DNA of 64,000 bases from Mallotus nudiflorus (taxonomy: Eukaryota; Streptophyta; Magnoliopsida; Malpighiales; Euphorbiaceae): NCBI GenBank assembly GCA_947683625.1, contig CANTUR010000242.1:310001-374000 (forward strand). Direction: 5' to 3'. Made by a program: the position numbers and the translations under genes. The notes beneath the pieces were generated by a model, which made no database searches, had not been told where the DNA came from, and saw only the letters and a program-made list of their open reading frames with translations. Each line of letters starts with the position of its first letter. The stretch's first letter is position 1. Of this stretch, positions 34,593 to 46,499 are shown one piece after another.

Positions 34593-36598
34593 TGTAAGCA
34601 GCAGGGTTTAGCCCATGCCCAAGTGTTTAGCGACCACGGTACTGTGTGGGATCAAGGCCCACTAGGAAATACAATATAGGTCTTGGGCCTATTCAAAGAT
34701 GGAGTCACCACTCGGATAAAAGCTGGGACACACTGTACAGCAACTGGATCACACGGAGGTTGCCAAAAGCTGTCATCAGAGATCGGGTTTAGAAACTAGG
34801 TATGAGCATTTGAATGCTCACCCAACCTTGCAGTTGGACTCTGTTTGTGTTTTGCATTTTATTACCATTTAATTATTTAATTATTTCCTCATTTACTTCC
34901 AAAGCTACACTTGCCTTCATTTACTTTCCAAGTTTTATAATTAAGTCCAAGTTTGCACATTAATCCAATTGCATGCTTTTAAGTCCCAACATTCAACAGA
35001 AATAAAATAAATAATAGTTTACAACCATACATTCAAAATAAGGATTAAGGATTACAACGCTTTTAGGCTAAATAAAAGAATAATATATAGAAAATAAACT
35101 AAAAAAATACCGAAAGTAAACTAATAATAAACAATAAACACAGTCATATAAAAGGGATAGCTAATGAAGGTGACTACTCAATGATGACAATCATCAAGTA
35201 ATTCCTGCAAATAACACATAGTTAGTCCTTTCTTTAAAAGATGAAATTATATGTAACAATACTTATAAAGACATATTGCATATTACGGATTAAAGAAATC
35301 ATCAAATAATCAAGATAGCCATCATCATACAACAAAATAGCCATGTTTGACAGTCAAAAGACACATGCCAAGTGGACGTTACGACAAACATAAAAAAAAC
35401 AAAGCTAGAAGGTGGGCCGACCTGTCAATATGGCGATCGCCTCATTGAGATGAGGCAACACCTCTGTGATGAGGCATCACCTTATCAATAGAGGCCCCTG
35501 ACATATTTAATGGCAAAGAATCACATAATACATATAAAAAAAGAAGAAAAACTCCTTGGAGGCCTGTCAATGGGTCGATTGCCTTTGTGATGAGGCAATT
35601 GCCTCATTGACAAGAGGTGACACCTCTATAAAGAGGCATCACCTGATTAATAGGTCGATTCTGACTCTCAAACATTTAGACTTCTACTTTAAGTAACAAT
35701 ACATGCATATACACACTCTACAAGCATCAAACTATAACTACATGCAAAAGTCTTTAAAGATCGCATTAATAAAGTGAGATATTAAGCAAGATAAACTAGA
35801 AATATACCTAAAATATACTAATGACTTAGATACACACAAGCAAAACACACAAAATGATGAACATGTTAAGTTTAAGTGCAAGTTTTCTACCAAAATGAGA
35901 GGCCCTTAGAAATGTTTTTGATTTTGATCCTTGCTAGGATGTGAACTCTGCTTTTGACACAAACTTCTTCCTTTTTCTCTTAGGAAAATATGGACTTTCC
36001 CTTGCTTCAATCTCTCTTTATTCCTTGAGGACGTTTTTTCTTTCCTTCTTCTTTTTTTCTTTTTCAAAGCTCCTCCCTCTTGTTTTTCTTCTTCCCCTAA
36101 TTCTCAATAATGGTCTCCTCTCCCTTTATTTTCTCTCTCTTTCTCTTTTATTCCCTAGTTTCCCCATGCCCCTAAGCCCTCTAGCTCTTCATGAGCCTCC
36201 ATAGCCTTTTTCTCTTCCCAAAAAATCTCTTTCTCACATAAAAATCAGGTCTGGAGGCTGGGGCTCGCCATGGTTGCAGCTACATTAAATGCAGTTGCAA
36301 GTGGGTTGCCATAGAGGCAGTGCCTCTTCAATGAGGTGATCACCTCATTACACTGAGGCGATGCCCTTTTGGCCTGGGCCTGCTTTGGGCCAGGCGGGCT
36401 TGGGCCAATTCTAGACAATTGGGCTAAGTTTTGGGCTTTTTAGGCTTTAGGTTTTCAAGTCCAATTTCTATTAGAAATTTAGGCTTCATTCTTATGTCCA
36501 AGTTTTACATTCTCATCATTAGGCTTGACAACGGGCCAGTCAAACCAAGCACCCTTAATTCGTCCCCTAACACGGGCTGACCGAATCGAGTGTCAACA
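34593..36598 (-). mobile_element. 5' LTR of element B
   Basis: 2006 bp, TGTTGACACTCG at 36598 and CTTACA at 34593 on the minus strand. It is homologous to 19567-21560, with local differences such as extra palindromic-word DNA at 35430-35660. A perfect GAGGTGATCACCTC lies at 36333-36346. Confidence 0.88.
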
Positions 36599-36603
36599 AT
36601 AGG
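36599..36603. repeat. Target-site duplication of element B, right
   Basis: ATAGG, identical to 19562-19566. DNA to the right of this point was contiguous with 19566 before B inserted. Confidence 0.85.
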
Positions 36604-38065
36604 CTCTTCACATATGATCTCATGAAGTGGATGAATTTACTTTTAGTTTATGAATTTTATGATTGATATGGTACTTTATTATAGAATCTAAGAAAATAGA
36701 GTTTTGTTACTTCCCTTTTATGAGTGTTTGGCATTTGCTATCTTGCCCATTCCTATCGATTTCCCTTTTTTCATTTTCTTCTATTTTTCCTGCACAAAAC
36801 ACCATAAGTTAGTATGGTCTATTTGTAAGTGAAGAAATTTTGTTAAAATGCAATGTTATTCTTTTGCATTCTTCCCTTTTGATTGTGGTGATAATGTCTC
36901 TAATTACAAAGGTCATGATACTCTACCATTGAAGTTATGGCTTTGAGCTGCATTTATATTTCCACCATTCCATTAATGCTATGGTAGAGGACTTTATTCC
37001 TCTTCTTGATATCTCCTGCAAAAAAGGTTTAGGAGTTAGAGATCTTATTTCATGATCAAATAATTTTTTAGAGTGCATTCATTTTAAGTTTAGAGTGCAT
37101 TCTTCCCTTTTAAAGGGTCGATGAATGCATTACTGATACGTTAGACCTTCTCATCACCATATTTCATACCCTACACTAGTCTAACTATTATGGAAAGATA
37201 TTCCAGATGATCCTCCAAATAAGACTACGGAGATGGATGTTGAATCTGAGGAGTTTGAGCGTCCTTTCCAGCCTCTTGAGGTCTCCAGGATGATGCTTTT
37301 ACAAGAATCACTGTTAATGATATTCCCTTACTGGATGGGCCTATAATTTATTAGGCTCATAAAGTATAAAGTCCCAAAGAGTACAAGTTCACCTTTATAG
37401 TGTTGCTATTCCTATTTTACTTCTTCTGATGCTTTATATGTGAATACTCTGACTACTTCCCTACACTTTTACAATACTAATTTTAAATGTTAGTAGTAGA
37501 GTATTTTTACAATCTTGTATGGGCATAGGGACTTTATTATGCAAATTAAGTAATTCACAACAAATGTATGCAAGTGTATACATGTTATGTATGACATGTA
37601 TGATCCTAATAGGTCTTCTGTTTGGAATAGAGCTATGTTCATAGTTTAGAGTGTGAGAACGAGGTGCCTCATCAATAGCATGTAGGTTTGAGCATTGAAT
37701 GCCTCACTTTTGGTATTTCTTATGTTAAATCCTCTAATACAGTTTGTCAGATAGATGACCATGCTAGAAAGTGGGGTCTATGGTTCGACATTGGAGCTTT
37801 TAATTAACCGATGCACTGTTGAACTTTTCCTTTTGCTATTGATTTTACTGTATGATAATTTATGTATTTGTATGCTTCTTTCTACCTCGAGATCTCTTAT
37901 ACTAGCTCTTATACTTCAGCATCCATCTTTTCTTTTTGAATGCTACCTTACTATTCTACAATTTGCCCCTAGAGCTATAGTTTGCCCCCAACTTCATGCT
38001 GGATTCATTCACGCTATTCTAGTAGCCTTTTTTTCATTTTTATGTGCAAAAGACCCAGTTCAGGT
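36604..38065. other. Unassigned DNA between B and the truncated element D
   Basis: This is the pre-insertion continuation of 19561. A plus-strand stretch near 37190-37310 reads like an acidic protein tail (DIPDDPPNKTTEMDVESEEF) and could be the end of another antisense frame in the 3' region of element C. An open stretch at 37755-38108 is hydrophobic without known motifs. Otherwise nothing is recognised. Homology to element B begins abruptly at about 38070. Confidence 0.4.
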
Positions 38066-38069
38066 GTGT

Positions 38070-38942
38070 TCCTTTACAAAGATCTCCCCTACAGAGTTTT
38101 CTTTTTAGCTATGGCCTCTTTTTCCTTTTCTTTAGACTGGCCCCAAACACCTATCTCTTTCTCAGCTCTATCAGCCTCTTTAAACCCTAGCCCATGCTTT
38201 AAAATAGGCACCTTGTTTTCCTTAAACTTTGAAGGTCCTCTCTGATTTTTCCCCAACCCCATGTTGGGCAAAAACTTCATGTTACGCATCATTTTCATAA
38301 CCTTTTCATCCATCTCATCCTTATAAATTACACAAACCTCAAAATTAGGACTAAGGGAGATCTCCTCAGGGATCAACTTTAGTGCAACTACAGCGACTTC
38401 AGTTTTAGCTGAGATAGTGACAACCCTTCCTTCATGAGGGAATTTAATTTTTTGATGGACAATGGATGGGACACCACCTAGAGGGTAAAACCATGGCCTT
38501 CCTAATAAAATGGCAAATGTCACAGGGATATCAATTACATGTAAGTCAACCCAAACTTCTATAGGTCCCATTTTAACCAGTGCCCTGAATGTTCCTTCCA
38601 CAGACCTTTGGTGTCATTATAAGCTTTGATAACTACCTCAAAAGGCTTTAAGTCAGCCACCATCAACCCTAACTTTGGTAGAATCTTCAATGGACACACA
38701 TTGATGGCAGAACCATTATCGACCATTACGCAGTAGGTCATTTTTCCTTTTACCTCAGCCTTAATGAACAGAGCTTTATGGTGATCCCTCCCCTCTAGAG
38801 GCAGATCATCATTAGAAAATGTTATCATCCCTTGAGGGGTTTTTATTAGTGATTGGACCATTTGCTCTGGAATAGAATTAGTAGAAATATTTTTCTGATC
38901 TAGCACCAGAACCAGGGCCTCCATGTGATTCTTATAATGCAT
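38070..38942 (-). pseudogene. Protease and G-patch-like region of element D
   Basis: 38942-38559 contains the protease active-site segment MVDNGSAINVCPLKILPKLG. 38601-38089 continues in another frame with GRPWFYPLGGVPS, KIKFPHEGRVVTIS, and a glycine-rich G-patch-like NMGLGKNQRGPSKF, then KHGLGFKEAD. A frameshift lies near 38600. The element stops at about 38070, before RT. It is less decayed than the B copy here. Confidence 0.82.
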
Positions 38943-40720
38943 AAGTAATTCCTAGACACTGGCAATAGTCTCCTTGCTTTGCTCTATTTCCTTCCCTTTT
39001 TCTAAACTTCCTGCCTTTTCGGGCTTAGACTTAGCAGCCTCAGGTTCCTCTTTCTTTGCTTTAACCTTTCCCATAGAACAACTTGGTTCACTTCCCTCGT
39101 TCCACAGGTCAACTTGTTCTTCACCTTCATCATCGGAACTCCATATGTCCAAGACGTGCACCTACAATTCCATGGGTTGTCTACTTGGTTTCAAGTTCTT
39201 AGGTTTGATTTTTAGGGTATTATGGGAGACATCAATGAAGGAGTTTAGGACTTGCTCTTCCATTAGACTAGAGTTGACCATCAAAATGGGTGCATTTGGT
39301 GGTGGTACATTTTGGTAATTGGGTAAGGGGTTGGTTTGTGTGTTTGGTTTTCTAGTTTCTATGTTAGTAATTTTGCTTGAGTCTATTAGGTCTTGGTTTC
39401 CATGCTTTAATTGAGCACAACTGTCTATATCATGTCCGATGGTCTGATGAAATTTATAGAAAAGCTTTGGGTTAGCACCAAGTAAGGGTTATTGTGAAGG
39501 TAAAGCCCATAGTAGGTTCTTTTCAATGAGCTTGTCAAGGATCTTGGACATGGGACATCCCAGATTTGAAAATCTCTGAGGTTGTCTAACTGCATTGACC
39601 TGTACATTGTTGCTTGGTGGTCGAATGGCATGAATCTAAACATTACTGCTTGAACTAGCTCCCTCTTTGACCCCAGATCCTCTTTTGAAGAATTTCTTCT
39701 CTTGAGCCAAATCTGATTATTTTTAGACTCCAAATCTGTACAATTCTTCAAAGCTTATGATTCCCAGATCCCTCAACTTCCTAGATAGTGCTGGGACACA
39801 CCCTTCTATTGTCAGGACTAACTAATCTTACTCAGCAGGCCTATGCCTCATTAAAGACAACTTTCCTCTCCAATGATTCAGGTAGTCAGTAAAAGACTCA
39901 TTAAAGTTCTACTTGGTATTCTATAGATCTCTTAAGGACACCTCTAATTGAACATTAAAACCATATTGTTTGATCAAAATGCCACACAATTCCTTGCAAT
40001 CTGATTGAACATGTGATTCTAAGGTGTAATACCAATATATTGGTGCTCCCTCTAATGAAATAGGGATATGCTTGATGATTTGGCTCTTAGTTAGCTTGGT
40101 AGCCTTCATATAAGTCACAAACTACTTCAAATGCAAATGGGGGTCCTCAGCACTAGTGTATTTCTTCATATTAGGGAATTTAAACTTACAAGGCAACGGT
40201 TCTTCTTCCTTTTCTAGATTCAAATCATAATCTAAAGGAGCGACAATACCTTTCTCCTTCATCATCATCTGCATCTGGTTCATCACCTTGGTCATGTTCT
40301 TAGCCCACTCGGTTTGACCCACATCTTCAGATAGATTCATATTTCTTCAATTTATCAGATTGGCCAACATTATCATATCTTCTTCTTCCTTACCTCTAAT
40401 TGGGATTTCCTCATCGAGATCCACCGGATTGATTAGTGGTGCAATAGATGATTGTGCCGGTTGGTTCTCCCTTATGATCTTAGTAATTTCTCTTATCATT
40501 TCTCTCATCATAAATTGGGTTTCTGCCATTACTTTATCTTTTAACTGTGCCCTAAATGCTTTTAGATTAAACCCTCCTACCATTCTTATTTCTAAATTTC
40601 TAACCACACGACTTAAACTAGTTCGGACCCACCCTACTGAGCTTGAAGGATCTATAGTGCTGCAAAACTGTTGGTTAGAAAGATGCATGATGTGTATGCA
40701 TGATATGCAAGTCCATTTTA
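38943..40720 (-). pseudogene. Gag of element D
   Basis: Reads from the N-terminal part at 40640-40347 (FRAQLKDKVMAETQFMMREM; DLDEEIPI) into the gag domain at 40340-39921. Motifs there are APLDYDLNLEKEEEPLPCKF, MKKYTSAEDPHLHLK, and TKSQIIKHIPISLEGAPIYW. A zinc-binding-like FHQTIGHDIDSCAQLKHG lies near 39450-39400, with the first cysteine of the usual CxxH replaced. The basic-acidic linker at 39161-38952 (KKEEPEAAKSKPEKAG) leads to protease. Stops occur at a few positions only. Confidence 0.82.
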
Positions 40721-40789
40721 TTTTAAGAAAATTTAAGGAACAAATAATCACACAAAAAAGATACACAAGACCAAAACATGAAGCTTAGA

Positions 40790-41508
40790 CGTGCAAACTT
40801 CTGCCCTTATTTCTCGCACACGTGTATTCAATGGAGAGTATCTTGTCCTAGGATTTTTGGTTTGGATTTTAATTATCAGCGGGGGACAATAAAACTGACG
40901 TATGCAAAATAACCCTTAAAATGATTTAGACAAGTAATGAGTCCTTTAAATAAAGCCCGAGTCTATTTCCTATGAGCCCAGACCCTTAGTACCATAAACT
41001 CACTTGTTAAGGCCCACATGAAATTGGTCATGAATAGGCATGAGAGGCCCTTATTGACTAGTTTATTTATAATGGGATTTGGTTGGACATGAGGGCCCAT
41101 TTTACCTTGGATCGCTTATTGATGGGCTCAAGATTTATTTTAAGGGTTCATTATATGGCATAATACACATGCATGCGGGAACATTCCTAAGGATAGTTGC
41201 TAGGTCATTATATGGGCTTGAGTCTTGGGTAAAAAGGCTTCGGCTCCCACAATGATATGCATCCATATATGTCTCCCCACTCAAGGGTCAAACAACGTGG
41301 ATTAGTATATATCGTGTGTGACAATAATCAAATATTTCTCCACCAAGTTTAAGTGAAACGTAGGTAGCCAAGTACTGACTATTGTCGGGTTTATTTGGGA
41401 TTGAAATGCTCATTATGTGAAAAATATATAGTGAATGCATAAATACAAGAAGAAATAAGAAAATAATTAAATATGATAAAATGCAAAACACTGGAATCAA
41501 TTTCTCTA
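40790..41508 (-). other. Leader of element D
   Basis: Untranslated leader between primer site and gag, colinear with 33741-34573 in B. No gene. Confidence 0.6.
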
Positions 41509-41526
41509 TCCCCAGTGGAGTCACCA
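41509..41526 (-). promoter_or_regulatory. Primer binding site of element D
   Basis: The minus strand reads TGGTGACTCCACTGGGGA, one base after the LTR terminus, as in B. Confidence 0.75.
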
Positions 41527-41527
41527 T

Positions 41528-43540
41528 TGTAGGCGGTGAGGTTTAGCACATGCCTAAGTGTTTGGCGACCATGGCACTGTGTGGGCTTGAGGCCCACTAG
41601 GAAATACAATATAGGTCTTGGGCCTATTTGGAGATAGAGTCACCACCCGGATAAAAGCTGGGGCACACTATACAGCAACTGGATCCCACAGAGGTTCCCA
41701 GAAGCCATCATCAGAGATCGGGTTTGGAAACTGGGTATGAGCATTTGAATGCTTACCCAACCTTGCAGTTGGCCTCCATTTGTGTTTTTTGTTTTATTAC
41801 CATTTAATTATTTAATTATTTCCCCATTTACATTTAAATTTTCTTCATTTATTTTCCAAGTTTTATAGTTATGTCTAAGTTTGCACATTAATCCAATTTC
41901 ATGCTTTTGAGTCCCAACGTTCAATAGAAATAAAATAAATAATAATTTACAACCATACATTCAAAATTAAATAGGGGAAGGGATTAGGGATTATAATGAT
42001 TTTAGGCAAAATAAAAGAATAATATATAGAAAATAAACTAAACATATACCGAAAGTTTACCGATGAATAACATAAATGTAATGATATAAAAGGGATAGCT
42101 AACAAAGGTGACTACTCAATGATGAAAATCATCAAGTAATTTCTGCAATAAACACATAGTTAATTCTTTCTTTCAAAGCATAAAATTGTATATGACAATA
42201 CTTATAAATGAATATTCTAAAAATAGAGGGTTTTCATATTACGAACTAAAGAAATCATTAAATAATCAAAGTGAACGTCATCATGCAATGAAATAACTAT
42301 GCATGAATTCAGAAAGAACATGTTAAGTAAACATCATAGCAAGCATCAATAGAAAAAGTAAAGCTAGAGGCTGGCCATCCTGTTAATGTGGCGATTGCCT
42401 CATTGATGAGGTGATGCCTCTGTGATGAGGCGTCGCCTTATCAACAAAGGCCCCAGAAGTATTTAAGGTGAAAGAATCATGCAAAACGTATAAACAAAGG
42501 AGACAAACTCCTTGGAGGCTTCAATATGGTGATCGCCTTATTGACAAGAGGTGATGCCTCTGTAAAGAGGCATTGCCTGATTGGCAGGCTGATTTGAATC
42601 TCAAAATGATTAGACTTCTACTTTAAGCAAATGAAACATGCATAAATACATTCAACAAGCACCAAATTATAATCACATGCAAAAGTCTTCAAGGACCACA
42701 TCAATGAAATGAGGTATCAAATAAAGTAAACTAAAAATATACCTAGAATATAATAATAACTTAGTTAGCACAAGTAAGAAGACACAAAATGATGAACATG
42801 TTGAGTTTAAGCGCAAGTTTTTACCAAAATGAGAGGCCCTCAAAGATGTATCCTTGATTATAATCTTCACTAAGATGTGATTTCTACCTTGACATAAGCT
42901 TCCTTCCTTTTTCTCCTAAGAAATGTGGAATTTCTTTAGCTTGAATCTACCTTTTCCTTCAAGATATTATTTTTTCTTTGCTTCCTTTTTTTTTAGAGCT
43001 CCCTTCCCTCTCTTTTTTTTATCTCAATAATGGTCTCTCCCTTTTTTTCTCTCTCTTTTCTTTTATTCCTTAGCTTCCCCATGCCCCTAAGCCCTCTAGC
43101 TCATCATGAGCCTCCATAGCCTTTTTCTCTTCCCAAAAAAACTCTTCCTCATGCGAACTTAGGTCTGGGGTGTGGGGCCAATACCACTTAGCCACCATGA
43201 TTGCAATTGTAAGTGGTAAGCCATAGAGGTAGTGCCTCTTCGATGAGGCGATCACCTCATTGGCAGCTGCCAAAGAGGTGATCTCCTCATTGCACTAAGG
43301 CGACACCTCTTTGGCCCGGGCCTGTGTTGGGCCAGGCGGGCTTGGGCCGATTCTAGACAATTGGGCTAATTTTTGGGCTTTTTAGGCTTTAGGTTTTTAA
43401 GTCCACTTTCCATTAGAGATTCAGGTTTCATTCTCATGTCCAAGTTTCACATTCTCATCATTGGGCTTAACAATAAGTTGGTCAAACCGAGTGCCCCTAA
43501 TTCGTCCCCTAACACGGGCTGACCAAATCTAGTGTCTAAT
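41528..43540 (-). mobile_element. 5' LTR of element D (B family)
   Basis: About 2.0 kb, homologous to both LTRs of B. It ends CCTACA at 41528 on the minus strand. The outer terminus near 43537-43540 has lost the perfect TGTAGACAC form (plus strand TGTCTAAT instead of TGTCTACA). It carries the same palindromic GAGGYGATCRCCTC-like words (42390-42600, 43220-43315). No partner LTR of D is visible, so D is a 5' fragment of LTR, gag and protease. Confidence 0.82.
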
Positions 43541-44099
43541 TTACGTTCAATTATATTAACCTTTTTAGTTAAACAATAGTATATATAAGTTTTGTAGGTT
43601 CTATATTAAAATTAATTTATAAAATGTGATGAATTTATGTATTTTAGAGATTAAATAGGATCAAAATAAAAGTTTAAAGGTTGGAAATAATAAAAGTTGA
43701 ATAATGCTAGAGGTTAATTATATAAAGTTCATTGGTGAAATTATATGTTTCACCATTTTTATAACAATTAAATGTTGTAACTTATAATGTTTGTATTGTG
43801 AAAGGATTCAAAAAGAAATAAAGTATATATGATAGAAATTTAAATTTGCATTTTCTATAATAAAATAATAACATATTTTCTTATTAAAATTATAATAAAT
43901 TTATAAAAATATATTTATAAAAGTAAATTTATTTAAACCACTAATTCTATACTATCAAAATTCTAATTTTCTTTTTTCATAAAAGGCTGGAGTTCATAAA
44001 GTAGGCAATACATCCAAAAATGTTAACTAGTTTACACACTCTTAGCATTAACATCATTTTTCTGTACTCTAATATATATCAATGAAATAAAAAGAACAA
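43541..44099. other. AT-rich unassigned DNA
   Basis: A/T-rich sequence between the LTR of D and the 3' end of LINE 2. No frame or repeat recognised. Confidence 0.45.
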
Positions 44100-45588
44100 A
44101 GTTTGAACAATACATATAAGGCCAAAAAACCTCAAGCAAAGCTAGCTAAAGTGATACACTCCTTGACCACTATGGTCGATATAAATAGAATTATCACAAA
44201 AGGATGGAGCCCAATCACAACATTGAAGATCAGTAATTGAAACCCCATGTCTTGCCAACAAATATGCAGTAGAATTCCCCTCTCTGTAGATGTGTGACAC
44301 TCAAAACTGAATTTGAGAAACAATATGCTGACAATGGAGCCATTTATGCTGAACTTTCCAAGGCACTTTCCTTGAGCGAGTGGTAAATAATTGAACAACA
44401 TACATGGAGTCACACTCCAACCATAATGAATGCCAACCCTTTTTCCATGCAACCTCAACAACATAGATTGTTGTATGAAGCTCAGCCATGAAAGCATAAT
44501 CATAACCAATTCTAAAATCTAATGCACCCCGATGAAAGCCAAATGGAGTCCAAAAAATCCTCCTAGCGCCTACAGCCCCAAGCAAAACTAATGTTGAACC
44601 ATCAGTATTAATCTTGATCCAAGCTAAAGGTGGAGGTTGCCAAGTTATCGAAATGATTTTTGGAGTAGTTCTGGGAATACCTTTAATGGATATAGTCTGA
44701 AGAATCTGACAATCATCAATAGTGTTGGACATCTTTCCAAGACAAAAATAACATTCCTTAATAGCCTTCCATATAAATCAAAGCGCAACATGAATATTTA
44801 GGGGTTCATCATCAAAGATACCTGAATTGCTAGTCTTCCAAATCAAAATAATAGAATTAACAATAGTCGAACACCATAAAACAACAATTTAGGAACTAAA
44901 ACTCTGATTCATGGCATCTAGAACAAAGTTTGAAAGAGAACCCGACAGAAGAATTCTTTTACCAAAGAGATGCTATATAGCTTGCTAAATAGATAAAGAA
45001 AACACGCAGTCAGTTAACAAATGATCAATATCCTTAACATGTGCAGCATAAAGAATAAATCTTGATGGGAAAACAAGTCCTTTTCTAACAAGATAATCAT
45101 CAGTTGGTAAACAACCTAAAAATGCTCCTCAAGAATACCACTAGAAACTGTTGTCCAAACACACAAGTCTGAATTGTTGTTAATGACCAAAATTTTCTTG
45201 ATATTAGCTTTAACTGAATCATTTAATAAATGAGCAAGATGCCAATGATCATTAGCAACATAATCTAACACCAAATCAATTAGTCCTCTTTGATCCTTGA
45301 CTGGAATCCTAAGCTAATTTGCAACTGAAGGGATGATCCACTCATTAGTACAAAAGTTAAGATTACTATTGGAACTGATGAACCATAAAATTTCCAAGCA
45401 GAGAAAAATGTAATGTTGTTTAATAAAAGACAAAAAGAAGAAGTAGTATAAGAATCCTAAGGAATCCCTAAAGGAGAAAGAAATCTTCGACGATGAACCA
45501 TAATATGATAATCCTTCAAAGTGATAACTTTCCAAGCCATCTTGTATAATATAGCCTCATTAAGACATTTAAGTTATTTAATGCCAAT
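44100..45588 (-). pseudogene. LINE 2, 3' part: zinc-binding RT tail and RNase H
   Basis: The minus strand from 45588 reads GIK, LKCLNEAILYKMAWKVI, the conserved segment after the RT domain, then the reverse-transcriptase zinc-binding region (LPTDDYLVRKGLVFPSRF near 45110). An RNase H domain follows at 44732-44301: WIKINTDGS, AELHTTIYVVEVAWKKGWHS, LWLECDS. Its last part shifts frame to about 44130. The 5' continuation of this LINE lies at 50487, beyond the copia element and rRNA fragment. Several stops. Confidence 0.82.
45584..45588. repeat. Possible target-site duplication of the copia element, left
   Basis: CCAAT directly precedes the copia LTR. CCAAT also occurs at 50181-50185 at the other end, overlapping the expected LTR terminus. 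Confidence 0.4.
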
Positions 45589-45881
45589 TGTTGATTTAAT
45601 CAAAAAAACAAAGACTTATATAATTGAAGAAAATAAGGAGAGTTGAATTGAAAGAGCAGATGAGCTGCTATTTATTTTTTCAATTCACTTAATTTAAATA
45701 AGACAAATAGTAGTGCCATTTTATAGGCTTATATATAACTGAAATTTAGAAAAATAAGCAACTAGCTTATATTTATTTTAACACTAACAATCACTTTCTA
45801 ATAATCAGCTAACAACTTAACTAATGATGAGAAGATATTGCAGAAATTTCCTACAACAAGTTTTGGATCATATCTCTAACA
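45589..45881 (-). mobile_element. 3' LTR of copia element
   Basis: The minus strand runs TGTTAGAGATATGATCC at 45881 to AATCAACA at 45589. It is preceded by the purine tract AAGAGGGAA (45882-45891). Confidence 0.88.
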
Positions 45882-46480
45882 TTCCCTCTTAATCCAAAAT
45901 CACACACTCCAAGTAATGACCTAAGATAAGCATGTCTTTGGCTTGATAGAGCTTTTATGAAGATGTCTGCAACCTGAACTTCAATATGATAGAACTTCAT
46001 GAATATTTCTCCCTTAGCCACCAATTCTTGGATGAAATGAAATCTCAACTCAATATGCTTTGTTCTTCCATGATGAGATGGATTCTTTGCCATTGCAATT
46101 GTTGATTTATTATCACAATAAAGCTCATTTCCCTTTTCTTGCTTTTGGAGCAACTCACTCAACATTCTTCGAAGCCAAATACATTGACAAGTTGTTGTAG
46201 TGATAGCCACATACTCTGCCTCGGCAGTTGACAAAGCTGTTGTTGCTTGTTTTTTAAAGCTCCACGTGATCACACCAGATCCCATTCCAAACACGCTTCC
46301 AAAAGTGCTTCTTCTATTGTCTAATGAGCTTGCCCAGTCACTATTAATGAAACCGACCAATTTGAAATTGGTTACATGAATGTACCGAATTCCAAAATTC
46401 ATTGTCCCTATAATATACCTTAAAATCCTCTTTTCTGCTCCATAGTGTTGCATTGATGGATTACTCATGAACCTTGACAC
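45851..46480 (-). CDS. Copia RNase H region (open part)
   Basis: A 209-codon open stretch begins MSRFMSNPSMQHYGAEKRIL and includes GFINSDWASSLDNRRST, the acidic SDWA site, STAEAEYVAI, LYCDNKST, and NPSHHGRTKHIELRFHFIQE. These are the classic copia RNase H blocks with catalytic D, E and D present. The C-terminal ADIFIKALS block is complete and the frame ends inside the LTR. Upstream RT frames are shifted, so the protein could not be made as part of the polyprotein. Confidence 0.85.
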   Translation of the reverse strand: MSRFMSNPSMQHYGAEKRILRYIIGTMNFGIRYIHVTNFKLVGFINSDWASSLDNRRSTFGSVFGMGSGVITWSFKKQATTALSTAEAEYVAITTTTCQCIWLRRMLSELLQKQEKGNELYCDNKSTIAMAKNPSHHGRTKHIELRFHFIQELVAKGEIFMKFYHIEVQVADIFIKALSSQRHAYLRSLLGVCDFGLRGNVRDMIQNLL

Positions 46481-46499
46481 AAGTCTAACTAAAAAGGAA

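Larger units (their letters stand above)
19567..36598 (-). mobile_element. Element B: 17-kb Tat-type Ty3/gypsy retrotransposon
   Basis: A structurally complete insertion. It has LTRs at 34593-36598 (5') and 19567-21560 (3'), a primer site at 34574-34591 and a purine-rich tract at 21561-21571. On the minus strand, gag, protease, RT/RNase H, archaeal-type RNase H and integrase lie from about 33740 down to 27474. A long 3' region (21572-27473) carries repeats and two genes on the plus strand. ATAGG flanks both ends. Length, the second RNase H, the tRNA-Arg-like primer site and the repeat-rich 3' region with antisense frames all fit the Tat/Ogre/Retand branch. All frames contain stops. The two LTRs differ by many substitutions and indels, including an extra block near 35430-35660, so the insertion is not recent. 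Confidence 0.88.

Noticed and set aside
35941..36204. Serine/leucine-rich ORF
   Set aside because: It lies in the pyrimidine-rich tract of an LTR. The matching tract in the other LTR is not open in the same way.
37755..38108. Membrane-protein-like ORF
   Set aside because: It is hydrophobic because of T-rich DNA, overlaps the end of element D in antisense, and has no recognisable motif.
40360..40788. Plus-strand 142-codon ORF
   Set aside because: Antisense shadow of gag of element D.
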